From: an uncultured Prevotella sp.
GTDB taxonomy: Bacteria; Bacteroidota; Bacteroidia; Bacteroidales; Bacteroidaceae
NCBI GenBank assembly: GCA_900545525.1
Contig: UQZX01000022.1
Span: 1-49,080, forward strand
Length of the DNA: 49,080 bases
Reading direction: 5' to 3'
Part shown: positions 8,463-18,300 of the stretch, one piece after another
How positions within the stretch are numbered: the first letter of the stretch is position 1
Layout of the letters: the number at the start of each line of letters is the position of its first letter
Notes under the pieces: model-generated
The model's input: only the letters and a program-made list of their open reading frames with translations
What the model was told of the DNA's origin: nothing
Database searches by the model: none
Program-made: the position numbers and the translations under genes

Positions 8463-8502
8463 AGGAGTTAAGGAGTTAAAAGGGAGGTAAGGAGTTAAGG
8501 AA
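8463..8502 (+). repeat. Purine-rich 8-bp short tandem repeat
   Basis: AGGAGTTA occurs three times in phase, twice directly adjacent, with a related AAAGGGAGGTA between, in the 77-bp gap between lolD and the S1 protein gene. It resembles stacked Shine-Dalgarno sequences, but it is 25 or more bases before the next ATG and so unlikely to act as one. Confidence 0.5.
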
Positions 8503-8526
8503 TCATGAATTATAAATTATTATCGG

Positions 8527-9363
8527 ATGAACGGAATAAGACTTGGTGAATACAATCATCTCACCGTAACAAAGCAGGTGGACTTCGGTATGTACCTCGA
8601 CGGCGGCGACGAGGGCGAGATATTATTGCCGTCAAGATATGTGCCGGAGGGATGCAAGCCAGGTGACGAGCTTGACGTATTCATTTATCTTGACAACGAG
8701 GAGCGACCCGTTGCCACCACGCTTGTGCCGAAAGCCAAGGTGGGCGACTTCGCCTTTCTCGAAGTGGCATGGGTAAACCAGTACGGAGCATTCCTCGACT
8801 GGGGTCTGATGAAGGACCTCTTCTGCCCTTTCCGCGAACAGAAGATGAAAATGGAGAAGGGCAAGGGGTACATCGTACACGTGCACACCGACGACGAGAG
8901 CTACCGCATAGTGGCATCGGCAAAGGTGGAGCGGTATCTCGATGATACTTTCCCAAAATACAAGAAGGGCGAGGAGGTGGACCTGCTGGTATGGCAGAAG
9001 ACTGAGCTTGGCTTCAAGGTGATAATAAACAACAGGCACGGCGGACTGGTATATCACAGTCAGGTGTTCAAGGATATACACACGGGCGACCGCATGAAGG
9101 GGTATATAGACAATGTGCGCGAGGACGGCAAGATTGACGTTACACTGCAGCCGACGGGCAAGAGGCAGACAAAGGAGTTCGGCGAGACGCTCCTACAGTA
9201 TCTGAAGGACAACGGCGGGACGTGCGACCTCGGCGACAAGAGTGCGGCGGAGGACATCTACAGCCGCTTCGGCGTGAGCAAGAAGACATTCAAAAAGGCT
9301 GTGGGCGACCTCTACAAGCAAAGGATTATAACAATAAGTGACAACGGGATAAAACTCGTTTGA
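8527..9363 (+). CDS. CvfB-family S1 RNA-binding protein
   Basis: A 278-residue protein that matches the CvfB/YitL family by layout. It has three consecutive S1-like OB-fold segments (about 3-60, 68-130 and 145-210; for example GDFAFLEVAWVNQYGAFLDWG and GDRMKGYIDNVREDGKIDVTLQP) and a C-terminal winged-helix domain (about 225-278, SAAEDIYSRFGVSKKTFKKA). The family binds RNA, and in Staphylococcus CvfB affects virulence gene expression; the role in Bacteroidetes is not established. It starts at the ATG that opens the first OB fold (MNGIRLGEYNHL). It ends at TGA 9361-9363, directly against an inverted repeat that belongs to the next gene's promoter. Confidence 0.88.
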   Translation: MNGIRLGEYNHLTVTKQVDFGMYLDGGDEGEILLPSRYVPEGCKPGDELDVFIYLDNEERPVATTLVPKAKVGDFAFLEVAWVNQYGAFLDWGLMKDLFCPFREQKMKMEKGKGYIVHVHTDDESYRIVASAKVERYLDDTFPKYKKGEEVDLLVWQKTELGFKVIINNRHGGLVYHSQVFKDIHTGDRMKGYIDNVREDGKIDVTLQPTGKRQTKEFGETLLQYLKDNGGTCDLGDKSAAEDIYSRFGVSKKTFKKAVGDLYKQRIITISDNGIKLV

Positions 9364-9429
9364 TATGATTTTGTGGCAAAACATCACGTTTTTCATAGGA
9401 AAAATGTGTATCTTTGCCACAAAATCATA
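9364..9429 (+). promoter_or_regulatory. 17-bp perfect inverted repeat over a promoter (putative operator)
   Basis: TATGATTTTGTGGCAAA at 9364-9380 is the exact reverse complement of TTTGCCACAAAATCATA at 9413-9429, with a 32-nt spacer. The right arm overlaps the last bases of the TATCTTTG -7 box and the likely transcription start of the AAA ATPase. The left arm would lie just upstream of a -33 element. Possible roles are a repressor operator, a fold-back RNA leader, or a terminator of the upstream gene; there is no T-run to support the last. Confidence 0.7.
9409..9416 (+). promoter_or_regulatory. AAA ATPase promoter -7 box
   Basis: TATCTTTG, a full match to TAnnTTTG, lies 18 bp before the ATG at 9435. 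This short distance supports that ATG and rules out the upstream TTG at 9414, which is inside the promoter. Confidence 0.65.
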
Positions 9430-9434
9430 CGAAT

Positions 9435-10748
9435 ATGGAGATTGAAAGAGATATTCTTCAGAAACTCAAGGAGTGGAAGGACAGCAGGCGGCGCAAGCCT
9501 CTCATACTTAACGGAGCACGTCAGGTAGGCAAGTCGTGGATATTGAAAAAGTTTGGAGAGACATGCTTCAACGACTTTGTCTATTTCAACTTCGACATCA
9601 TGCCGTCACTGAAAGCAGACTTTGCACGCACGAAAGAGCCGCAAAGGCTTATAAGGACATTGTCCATGACGGCAGGGAAGAGCATTCTGCCGGAAACAAC
9701 CCTGATAATATTTGATGAAATACAAGAGTGCAACGATGCGCTGAACAGCCTGAAATATTTCTGTGAAGACATGCCTGAATATGCCATCGTATGCGCCGGT
9801 TCGCTGCTCGGCGTGGCACTGAACCGCAACGGGGCATCTTTTCCCGTAGGCAAGGTGGACTTTATGAGAATGTTTCCCGTATCATTCGGAGAGTTCTTAC
9901 ATACGGCGGAAAACAATCTCTATGATATATATATGTTGCTCGACAGCACAGGGAACGTGCCCGAGAGCATACACCAAAGACTGAGTGACGCCTATAAGAC
10001 ATATCTTGCGCTTGGCGGAATGCCGGAGGTCATAAGCGAATACATTGACTGCAATGACTGGAACAGCGTCACGGAAATACAGGAAAACATACTGACATCA
10101 TATTCTCTTGACTTCTCCAAACACATCAGCAACAAAGATATTCCACGCGTGTTTCAGGTATGGGGCAACATGCAGGACCAGCTGGCACGCGAGGACAGAC
10201 GGTTTAAATATGCCGACATACAGAAAGGCGCAAGAGCAAGAGAATATGAGACGGCTATCGAATGGCTGTGTCTTGCCGGACTGGCAAGGCGCGTGAATGC
10301 AATAGAAACGCCACGGTTGCCGCTTTCTGCATACAAGAAAGCACAGTTCAAGTTATATTTTAACGATGTAGGACTGCTGTGCAGGAAGTTCAACTTGTCA
10401 CCTTCGTCTGCTATAAAGGGCAATGTCCTGCTGACGGAGTTTAAGGGAATTCTGTCCGAGAACTATGCCCTACAGGCTCTTGACAGGCAGTTCGGCAACA
10501 ACATCTACTACTGGACATCCGGCAACACGGCAGAAGTGGAATTCCTGTTGCAGCACGAAAACGACATCATACCAATAGAAGTGAAGTCGGAAAAGAATGT
10601 CAAGGCAAAGAGCCTGTCCCTATACCGGAAGACATATAGCCCCGGCTTATCCATAAGACTGTCAATGCTCAACATGCAGAAAGACGGAGACCTCCTCAAC
10701 ATACCATTATATCTGGCAGACAGGATAAGGCATTTCATAAGCCGCTGA
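9435..10748 (+). CDS. AAA family ATPase with DUF4143 domain
   Basis: A 437-residue protein of the large, poorly characterised AAA_14/DUF4143 family. Walker A is NGARQVGKSW (residues about 28-37), with a Walker B-like TLIIFDEIQE at about 90. The sensor region is AIVCAGSLLGV. The C-terminal DUF4143 part includes KLYFNDVGLLC and, near the end, a nuclease-like VEFLLQHENDIIPIEVKSEK, which resembles the conserved E...EVK of PD-(D/E)XK folds. Many Bacteroidetes carry numerous scattered copies; their function is unknown, with defence or toxin-like roles only suggested. It is a single-gene unit bounded by an inverted-repeat promoter and a strong terminator, in keeping with an independently acquired cassette between the S1 gene and asnS. 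Confidence 0.9.
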   Translation: MEIERDILQKLKEWKDSRRRKPLILNGARQVGKSWILKKFGETCFNDFVYFNFDIMPSLKADFARTKEPQRLIRTLSMTAGKSILPETTLIIFDEIQECNDALNSLKYFCEDMPEYAIVCAGSLLGVALNRNGASFPVGKVDFMRMFPVSFGEFLHTAENNLYDIYMLLDSTGNVPESIHQRLSDAYKTYLALGGMPEVISEYIDCNDWNSVTEIQENILTSYSLDFSKHISNKDIPRVFQVWGNMQDQLAREDRRFKYADIQKGARAREYETAIEWLCLAGLARRVNAIETPRLPLSAYKKAQFKLYFNDVGLLCRKFNLSPSSAIKGNVLLTEFKGILSENYALQALDRQFGNNIYYWTSGNTAEVEFLLQHENDIIPIEVKSEKNVKAKSLSLYRKTYSPGLSIRLSMLNMQKDGDLLNIPLYLADRIRHFISR

Positions 10749-10780
10749 AACACGGAGCAAAGAGAGGAAAGGCACAAATG

Positions 10781-10825
10781 AGAAAGCCGGCAGTTACTTT
10801 CAATGGAGTAACTGCCGGCTTCTTT
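10781..10825. terminator. Bidirectional terminator between the ATPase and asnS
   Basis: AGAAAGCCGGCAGTTACT at 10781-10798 pairs with AGTAACTGCCGGCTTCTTT at 10807-10825 around an 8-nt loop. A-rich and T-rich flanks suit both the plus-strand ATPase and the minus-strand asnS. Confidence 0.85.
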
Positions 10826-10861
10826 ATCTGCCATATACGTCAGACTTACGCCCGGCACAGC

Positions 10862-12256
10862 TTAAAATTCTGCGTTCTTCGGTGTTCTCGGGAACGGGAT
10901 AACGTCGCGGATGTTCTGCATTCCGGTAACGAAGAGGATGAGACGCTCGAAGCCCAAGCCGAAGCCGCTGTGCGGGCAGGAGCCCCACTTGCGTGTTTCG
11001 AGATACCACCACATGTCCTTCATCGGGATGTTAAGCTCCTTGATGCGTCCCATGAGCTTGTCGTAGTCAGCCTCACGCTCCGAACCTCCGATTATCTCTC
11101 CTATCTGCGGGAAGAGCACATCCATGGCGCGGACAGTCTTGTTGTCATCGTTCATCTTCATGTAGAACGCCTTTATCTCCTTCGGATAGTCGGTAAGTAT
11201 CACCGGACGCTTGAAGTGCTGCTCTACAAGATAACGCTCGTGCTCGCTCGCAAGGTCTGCCCCCCAGTACACGGGGAACTCAAACTTGTGCCCGTTCTTC
11301 ACCGCCTCTTCAAGTATCTTGATGCCTTCGGTATACGCAAGGCGCACAAAGTCGTGCTCAAGAACGAAGTGCAGACGCTCTATGAGCTGCTTGTCCACAA
11401 ACTGGTTGAGGAACTCCAGGTCGTCAGCACAGTTGTCCAAAGCCCACCGTATGCAGTATTTTATGAAGTCCTCGGCAAGGTTCATGTTGTCGGTAATGTC
11501 GTTGAAGGCTACTTCCGGCTCAATCATCCAGAACTCGGCGAGGTGTCTCGGCGTGTTGGAGTTCTCCGCACGGAACGTAGGACCGAACGTATAGATTGCT
11601 CCCAGTGCCGTTGCGCCCAGCTCACCCTCAAGCTGTCCGCTCACCGTGAGCGACGCCTGCTTTCCGAAGAAGTCGTCACTGTAGTCAATCTTTCCGTCCT
11701 CATCCTTCTTCAGGTCATACAGGTTCTTCGTCGTAACCTGAAACATCTGCCCCGCACCTTCGCAGTCGCTCGCCGTGATTATCGGCGTATTGAGGTAGAA
11801 GAAGCCATGTTCGTGGAAGTAACGGTGTATCGCCATCGCCATGTTGTGGCGTATGCGGAACACCGCCCCGAACGTATTTGTACGCATACGGAGGTTCGCA
11901 TGCTCGCGCAGGAACTCCATTGTGTGACCTTTCTTCTGCAAGGGATAGTCGGCACCGCAGGCTCCCAAGATCTCTATCTTGCGGCACTGCAGCTCCACGC
12001 TCTGACCTTTGCCCTGGCTCTGGACCAGTTCTCCGTCCACACTTATGCACGCTCCGGTGGTTATATCCTTTATTATGGCGTCGTCGAACTTCTCCACATC
12101 GACGACAATCTGTATATTCTTGATAGTAGAACCATCGTTCAGGGCGATGAAATTAACAGCCTTACTACCACGGCGGGTCCTTACCCAGCCTTTCACATTG
12201 ACAACAGTACCATAATCGGTACGCTGCAATACATCTACGATTTTAGTTCTTTCCAT
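10862..12256 (-). CDS. asnS: Asparaginyl-tRNA synthetase
   Basis: A 464-residue cytosolic class IIb synthetase (EC 6.1.1.22) charging tRNA-Asn. The N-terminal OB-fold anticodon-binding domain (about 15-105, VNVKGWVRTRRGSKAVNFI) precedes the catalytic domain. Class II motif 2 is seen in FRAENSNTPRHLAEFWMIEPE and motif 3 in GFGLGFERLILFVTG. The AsnRS-specific 'NTPRHLAEFWM' distinguishes it from AspRS. Length matches the usual 460-470. It is the last gene of a minus-strand series purB, rluB, asnS and lies 61 bp after the rluB stop. Confidence 0.97.
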   Translation of the reverse strand: MERTKIVDVLQRTDYGTVVNVKGWVRTRRGSKAVNFIALNDGSTIKNIQIVVDVEKFDDAIIKDITTGACISVDGELVQSQGKGQSVELQCRKIEILGACGADYPLQKKGHTMEFLREHANLRMRTNTFGAVFRIRHNMAMAIHRYFHEHGFFYLNTPIITASDCEGAGQMFQVTTKNLYDLKKDEDGKIDYSDDFFGKQASLTVSGQLEGELGATALGAIYTFGPTFRAENSNTPRHLAEFWMIEPEVAFNDITDNMNLAEDFIKYCIRWALDNCADDLEFLNQFVDKQLIERLHFVLEHDFVRLAYTEGIKILEEAVKNGHKFEFPVYWGADLASEHERYLVEQHFKRPVILTDYPKEIKAFYMKMNDDNKTVRAMDVLFPQIGEIIGGSEREADYDKLMGRIKELNIPMKDMWWYLETRKWGSCPHSGFGLGFERLILFVTGMQNIRDVIPFPRTPKNAEF

Positions 12257-12317
12257 CTATATTTAAATAATGAACAGAGGCTTACACCCCATTTATGTTA
12301 TTCTTGTTTACTGTCTC

Positions 12318-13712
12318 TTACTCGAACGCTCCCATGCGCAGCATCTCCACTTCCTTCTCCGTGAGGAAGCGCCAGTCGCCCCGGCGGACGTTCTTCTTTG
12401 TCAGTCCGGCAAACTGGACGCGGTCAAGCTTCACCACGCGGTAGCCGAGGCTCTCGAAGATACGGCGCACAATGCGGTTGCGTCCGCTGTGTATCTCTAT
12501 GCCGACCTGACTCTTATCCGTTTCGTGAGCATACTCCACGGCATCCGCATGTATCTCTCCGTCGTCGAGAGTTATGCCCTGTGCAATCTGCTGCATGTCG
12601 TGCGCAGTGACGTTCTTGTCGAGGAATACATGGTAAACCTTCTTCTTCAGGAACTTCGGATGAGTGAGCTTGCTTGCCATGTCGCCGTCGTTGGTTAGCA
12701 GGAGAACGCCCGTTGTGTTGCGGTCGAGACGCCCAACAGGATATATACGCTCAGGACATGCGTCGCGGACGAGGTCCATCACCGTCTTGCGCTGCTGCGG
12801 ATCGTCGCTCGTAGTGACACAGTCTTTCGGCTTGTTAAGCAGCACATACACCTTCTTCTCAAGCGTTACGGGCTGGTCATGGAACCTTACCTCGTCCGTG
12901 CGGAGCACTTTCGTGCCCAGTTCGGTCACCACCGTGCCGTTCACCGACACCACTCCAGCCTGTATGAACTCGTCTGCCTCGCGGCGGCTGCACACCCCTG
13001 CATTGGCAAGAAACTTGTTGAGACGCACCGGCTCGTTGGGGTCTATATGCTGTTCCTTATATTCTATGCGCTTTTTAAAACTGTACTTGGCATTCGGGTC
13101 ATAATCAGCCGTACGCTGACGGTAGCCCTGACGCGGCTGGTAATTGCCGCCCTGACGGTTGTATCCGCCCTGCTGCCGGTATCCGCCACGCGTCTGATAG
13201 CCGCCCTGACGCTGATAACCCTGGCGCGGCTGATAGCCTCCGCTGCGCTGCTGTGCGCCCTCTTCGCCGTTATTATCATTGTAACGGGGACGGTAACCGC
13301 TGTTGTAGCGCGGCTGATAGCCCTCCTGACGCGGCTGGTAGCCCTCCTCCTGATTATTGTTATAACGCGGACGGTAACCGCCGTTGCGCTGTTGTCCGTA
13401 ACTGTTGCGCTGCTGATAGCCCTGACGGGGCTGGTATCCGCCCTCCTGATTGTTGTTGTAACGCGGACGGTAGCTGCGCTGCTGTCCCCCATCATGCTGC
13501 AAACCGGCTCCGAACCCTTCGGGACGGAAGCCCCCGGCATTGTTGTCGTAGCTTCTGTTTGCGTTGTACGGACGCCTTTGGTTAATGCGCGGACGCATCT
13601 GACGACCTACCGGTCTGTAGCTTTGATAGTCTGTTTTCCTGTAGCCGTCACGGCTGTTCTCGTTCTGCTGTGCAGACTCTTCGTTCTGCATGTTGTTAAA
13701 TTCTTCTGTCAT
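12318..13712 (-). CDS. rluB: RluB-type 23S rRNA pseudouridine synthase with long disordered N-terminus
   Basis: A 464-residue protein. Residues about 230-464 are a normal RsuA/RluB enzyme: an S4 RNA-binding domain (RLNKFLANAGVCSRREADEF) and a catalytic domain with Asp330 in GRLDRNTTG. It should convert a specific uridine in ribosomal RNA to pseudouridine. Residues 1 to about 229 are low-complexity and rich in Gly, Arg, Gln, Tyr and Asn, with imperfect repeats of the type (S/G)YRPRYNNNQE and GYQPRQ. Such arginine/tyrosine-rich segments bind RNA and can drive condensation in other proteins. Bacteroidetes RluB homologues often carry such extensions, but this one is as long as the enzyme. The exact target base is not determined by sequence. 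Confidence 0.93.
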   Translation of the reverse strand: MTEEFNNMQNEESAQQNENSRDGYRKTDYQSYRPVGRQMRPRINQRRPYNANRSYDNNAGGFRPEGFGAGLQHDGGQQRSYRPRYNNNQEGGYQPRQGYQQRNSYGQQRNGGYRPRYNNNQEEGYQPRQEGYQPRYNSGYRPRYNDNNGEEGAQQRSGGYQPRQGYQRQGGYQTRGGYRQQGGYNRQGGNYQPRQGYRQRTADYDPNAKYSFKKRIEYKEQHIDPNEPVRLNKFLANAGVCSRREADEFIQAGVVSVNGTVVTELGTKVLRTDEVRFHDQPVTLEKKVYVLLNKPKDCVTTSDDPQQRKTVMDLVRDACPERIYPVGRLDRNTTGVLLLTNDGDMASKLTHPKFLKKKVYHVFLDKNVTAHDMQQIAQGITLDDGEIHADAVEYAHETDKSQVGIEIHSGRNRIVRRIFESLGYRVVKLDRVQFAGLTKKNVRRGDWRFLTEKEVEMLRMGAFE

Positions 13713-13783
13713 TTCTTTTCTCTGTTATAGCCTCACGGCTTGGTTAATATTCTTCTTTTTTTGGTTTTCTTATATGGCTTATG

Positions 13784-13815
13784 AGTCCTATGTGACTTAT
13801 AGGGCTTATAAGTTT
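13784..13815 (-). repeat. Short repeated CTTATAAG-type leader motif before rluB
   Basis: On the minus strand the 139-bp purB-rluB gap contains a run of CTTATAAG, CCTATAAG, CTCATAAG and CATATAAG spaced about 10-13 bp apart. A similar motif lies in the pyrE leader (22447-22481). Function unknown. Confidence 0.45.
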
Positions 13816-13850
13816 CAGCTAAGGGCAGCACAATATGCAGCCAGCCCTGC

Positions 13851-15197
13851 CTACACTCCAGTGTAGTTTGACGGCGTTATCGCCATCAGCTCTGCCTTAA
13901 CCTCATCGCTGACATCCAGCCCGCGCACAAACTCATGTATCGTCTCTTCGGTCATTTTCTTGTTGGTGCGTGTGAGAGCCTTCAGCGCTTCATACGGATG
14001 CGGGTATGCCTCGCGGCGCAATATAGTCTGTATAGCCTCAGCCACCACAGCCCATGTGTTGTCGAGGTCAGCCTTTATCGCCTCCTCGTTGAGGATGAGC
14101 TTGCGCAGTCCCTTCAGCGTACTCTGTATTGCTATGATGCCGTGACCGAGCGGAACGCCGATGTTTCTCAGCACGGTAGAGTCTGTAAGGTCGCGCTGCA
14201 GACGGCTTACGGGCAGCTTGGAGGCAAGGAAACGGAGCACGGCGTTAGCCATTCCGAGGTTGCCCTCGCTGTTCTCGAAGTCTATGGGGTTGACTTTGTG
14301 CGGCATTGCGCTCGACCCTACCTCGCCAGCCTTTATCTTCTGCTTGAAATACTCCATGGAGATATACATCCAGAAGTCGCGGTCAAGGTCTATGATAATG
14401 GTGTTTATGCGGCTTATGGCATCGAACACGGCAGCGAGGCAGTCGTAGTTGCTTATCTGCGTGGTATACTGCTCGCGCTCCAAGCCCAGCTTCTCGCTCA
14501 CGAACCTGTTGCCGAACTCCTTCCAGTCGTACTGCGGATATGCCACGTTATGCGCGTTGTAATTACCCGTCGCGCCGCCGAATTTCGCCGTCATGGGGCA
14601 TGCCATGAGCATTTCGAGCTGCTTTTCAAGACGGTACACATACACCATCACCTCTTTTCCAAGACGTGTGGGCGATGCCGGCTGTCCGTGGGTCTTGGCG
14701 AGCATGGACACGTCCTTCCACTCCTCTGCATACGTGCGGAGCTGTTCCACCAGCTCCCTGACCTGCGGAACGTACACGTCCGCGAGCGCCTCCTTCACCG
14801 AAAGGGGCACCGAGGTGTTGTTGATATCCTGCGAGGTAAGCCCGAAGTGGATGAACTCCTTATATCTGTCAAGTCCTCCGATGGCATCAAACTGCTCCTT
14901 GATATAATACTCCACTGCCTTCACGTCGTGGTTTGTCGTCTTCTCGATTTCCTTCACACGGGCAGCACCCTTCTCGTCAAGCATGCGGTAGATGTCCCTC
15001 AACCGTCCGAAAAGCGACCGGTCGAAACCGGCAAGCTGAGGCAGCGGCAGCTCGCACAACGTGATGAAATATTCAATCTCCACACGCACACGATAGCGGA
15101 TAAGTGCATATTCCGAGAAATATTCTGCCAAAGGTTCCGCCTTACCCCGATAGCGGCCATCTACAGGCGAGATAGCCGTCAATAAGTCAAGTGTCAT
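13851..15197 (-). CDS. purB: Adenylosuccinate lyase
   Basis: A 448-residue cytosolic enzyme (EC 4.3.2.2) of the fumarase/aspartase superfamily. It acts twice in purine synthesis, splitting SAICAR and adenylosuccinate and releasing fumarate. The family signature is present as SSAMPHKVNPIDFEN, with the TS(Q)DINNT and KTHGQPASPT active-site segments upstream. Length matches bacterial PurB of about 450. The N-terminus LLTAISPVDGRYRGK is diagnostic for the E. coli-type branch. It starts the minus-strand series followed by rluB and asnS, with a -7 box only about 24 bp upstream. Confidence 0.97.
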   Translation of the reverse strand: MTLDLLTAISPVDGRYRGKAEPLAEYFSEYALIRYRVRVEIEYFITLCELPLPQLAGFDRSLFGRLRDIYRMLDEKGAARVKEIEKTTNHDVKAVEYYIKEQFDAIGGLDRYKEFIHFGLTSQDINNTSVPLSVKEALADVYVPQVRELVEQLRTYAEEWKDVSMLAKTHGQPASPTRLGKEVMVYVYRLEKQLEMLMACPMTAKFGGATGNYNAHNVAYPQYDWKEFGNRFVSEKLGLEREQYTTQISNYDCLAAVFDAISRINTIIIDLDRDFWMYISMEYFKQKIKAGEVGSSAMPHKVNPIDFENSEGNLGMANAVLRFLASKLPVSRLQRDLTDSTVLRNIGVPLGHGIIAIQSTLKGLRKLILNEEAIKADLDNTWAVVAEAIQTILRREAYPHPYEALKALTRTNKKMTEETIHEFVRGLDVSDEVKAELMAITPSNYTGV

Positions 15198-15220
15198 AAG
15201 CTAATACGTATTAATGGCTG

Positions 15221-15228
15221 CAAATTTA
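15221..15228 (-). promoter_or_regulatory. purB promoter -7 box
   Basis: CAAATTTA on the plus strand reads TAAATTTG on the minus strand, 24 bp before the ATG, predicting a leader of about 15 nt. Confidence 0.5.
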
Positions 15229-15311
15229 ATAATTAAAATCCATTTCAGGAAAATAAATATATAATAAAATAAGGTGTAACAGGTTAAAAAACATGCCCGC
15301 ACAACAAAGAA

Positions 15312-15368
15312 TGCCCCGGCAAATACGGCAGATCCCATGAAGAGACCCGTGCCGTATATGCCGGGGCA
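15312..15368 (-). terminator. Terminator hairpin behind the large secreted protein
   Basis: TGCCCCGGCAAATACGGCA at 15312-15330 pairs with TGCCGTATATGCCGGGGCA at 15350-15368 (19 bp, one mismatch). The hairpin begins 17 bp past the stop of the gene at 15385-18591. It separates that gene from purB. Confidence 0.75.
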
Positions 15369-15384
15369 CACCCTTATCTTATCC

Positions 15385-18300
15385 TTACTGCTTCACAACG
15401 ACCTTTTCAGAACGCCCGTCCGCAACACGTACATACACGCCGGGAACAAGACGTCCAGCCGGAACGCGCACGCCCTGAAGGTTGTAATATACAGCGGAAG
15501 CACCCTTGCTGCCCGCATTGACCTCGTCGATTGCCGTGCTTACGACCGACACCGTCACCTCATTGCTCTTAGGAGCAGGACCGCAGTTGTATATCGGAAC
15601 AACCACATAGCTGTATGTATATTCGCCGTCGGCAGCACCTGCCTCAACAGGCGAGTCGGTATATGCCGTCTCCTTCACTGGCTCCTTGGTTATCTGCACG
15701 CCGTCGCGGAAGATGTGATAGCCCGTCAGCGCGATGTCCGCAGGCACTTCCGGCGCGCTCTCGTATGTCACGTCGTCAACAAGAAGAGCCAGCGTGTCAT
15801 GCGTCTTGTGATGTATTGCAAAATGCTTTGCACCCTTCGGAAGCGCCACCTTAAACTCCGTCCATGTCTCCGGCACGATACCGTCGGCAGGATAGTTCTC
15901 CACCTCCACGGTCTGCGTGAAGCTTTCCGGACTGTTGTCGGTCGTCGAATAAAGCACCTCGAACGACTCTCCCCAGCTTATTATCATGCTCTTTGCCCAG
16001 AACGAAACGGTCTGCTCATTGCCCGAAAGCTCAGGCGAGATAAGCCAGTTGTCGTTGTCTCCGTTCTGACAGCTCGGTGCCATCATGAACGTCTCACCGC
16101 TGTGCGGGGCTGCATCCTCCCAGTATGTTTCCTGCACTTCAGCCACCGTGCGGTTGAACAGCTGGAAGCCTATGGGCTGTGTCTGGTAAGGATTGTTAAG
16201 CTCGCGGAAGATGTTGTACGTCTTCAGCTTGTCGCCGTCATACACCGTCCATCCGCCGGCACCAGTTATTGACATCGGCGTATAGTCTTCGCTCTCAAAG
16301 TCCTCGGCAACCGTCTTGGGGTCTGTTATGCCCTCGAGCGAAGGAGCAGTCCATGTAAGACTTACTTCCGCGCCGTTGCCCGTGGCTCTTCCAGCAAGGT
16401 CGGCAACCGTGGGATAGTTGTTCAGCCTAACCTTTACGGAAGCCTCGGCAACGTTGTTTGCCGCGCAGCCGTCGCCCTCCAGCACAGCCTCTGCCTTAAC
16501 CTCGAGCACCTCGTCCGTGTTGACGGGCACTGTATATTCAAACTCCGCGTCGGCAAAACCGTTTGCCGCCATTGCTGGCAGAGCCGATGTCCCGACGGCA
16601 TTTCCGTTCACCGTCCATGCCACTACGGCTCCGTCTGCCTCCTTGCCGAGGTTCTCTACATGGGCTTTAAGCGTCAGCTTCTCACCCACCCTGGCATTCG
16701 ACGGAACGGCAAATGACACTAAGCGCAGGTCTTTGTCAACAATGTCGCGCACGCGGATATTGTCTATCGGCACGCTCCATGTGTGGTCCGCATCGTTGTG
16801 GGCAGCCCTCAGACGCAGCTCAAACTGTATTGCCTTCGCGTCCTTATAGTCTGCAAGAGGTATGCTTGCAAGCGTCCAGCCGCTGGCTGTAGGCTCTGCC
16901 TGCATGTCGATTGTCCTCACCGTCTCAAACGGAGCATCGTCCTTGGACACCATCACGTCGATGTCGCTGCCCTGTCCCTGATACCAGAACTCGAGCGCGG
17001 GGTTTGCCGCACCGGCGATATCCACGCGCGGTGAAATCATGCCGTACATCACGTCCTTCTCATACGGCAGCCAGTAGAAGAAGCCGTTGTCGCCGTCCTG
17101 CGACACGAGAGGTGCCGGAGCCTCGGGGTCCTCGGGGTCGATGAGCGACGGGAAATATGTGTCATCCACCGTTCCCTGCATCTGGTTCGAGTTGTCCGAC
17201 TTCGGGTCTACAAGCCATATATCGTCATAGCGCCCGTTCTTGAACGACTCCGTGAAAGGCACCTTGTACGGCTCGCCTATGGTGAGTATGTCCGATGCTG
17301 TTTCCAAAGAGTAGTTCTCGCCGTATCCCGCCGTCACCTGATAAGCCACGAAGTCCTGTCCTTTCAGGTCGGGGTATTCTATTTTCACCGATGTCCCGGT
17401 CGTAGTGGCAATTGCGGGGTCATAGTACGAGCCGAAGGCATCGAATATATAATATGTCACTGCTGCGGGGTCTACATATCCTCCATGTTCGCCTGTCTCG
17501 CCCACGGGGTCCCACGACAGCACAGCCGACTTGAAGTCTTCTGCCGCCACAAGCTTTACGTTCTGCGGAGCGAGCGGCGTATCCGGACCGCACCAGATAT
17601 TCTTGTGCTCCACCTTGTCGCCTGCCGTCTCGCCGACGTATGCCACCGCCGTGAAGCGGTTGTTTATCCCGGCATACATCTCCACGTCGTTTATCTCTAT
17701 TGTCTGCCCCGGTTTCACGTCGGTATATTCAAACTTGTCAACTTCCCAGCGTGAAGTAATCAGCACCTTGGTTATCTCCTTGAGGTCGGCACCCGACTTT
17801 GTCTTTGTCGGCGCGACATATTTGATGTTCGCCTTCAGCTCACCCTTGGGTGCAAGCTCCCATGTAAGGGTTCCTGCTGCGGGCGGGTCTACTGGCTCCA
17901 CCACCTCTACCGAACCGCTCCTCACACCCACATTGGTAAGCTTGAGCGTGCCCTTGGTAGCCTTTTCGGTGGTGCAGTGGAAACCTACATAATAGTATCC
18001 TTCCTCAGATATGTTGAGGTTATACTCATACTTCGTCATGTTCTTCTCGGTATAGACCGTCGGCGGCACAACCTCCGTCGTCATGCCCTCAACCGTGGGA
18101 GCCGTGCCGAGCTTCACGTCCATACGAACGCCGGTGGCACCGCTGCCCATCATTCCGAGCTCGAACGACACGACATAGTCGCCTGCCGGCATATGGACTG
18201 GCACGGTGATAAGCCAGTCGTCGTTTTCCGTAACGTCTGCGGCATTAGGCACCATGCACGCGCCGTATCCGGGAACCGAGCCAAACTGCCACTTTCTGTT

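Noticed and set aside
10778..12364. 528-residue plus-strand ORF across asnS
   Set aside because: It is the complement of asnS, whose class II synthetase motifs are clear, and runs through a terminator hairpin.
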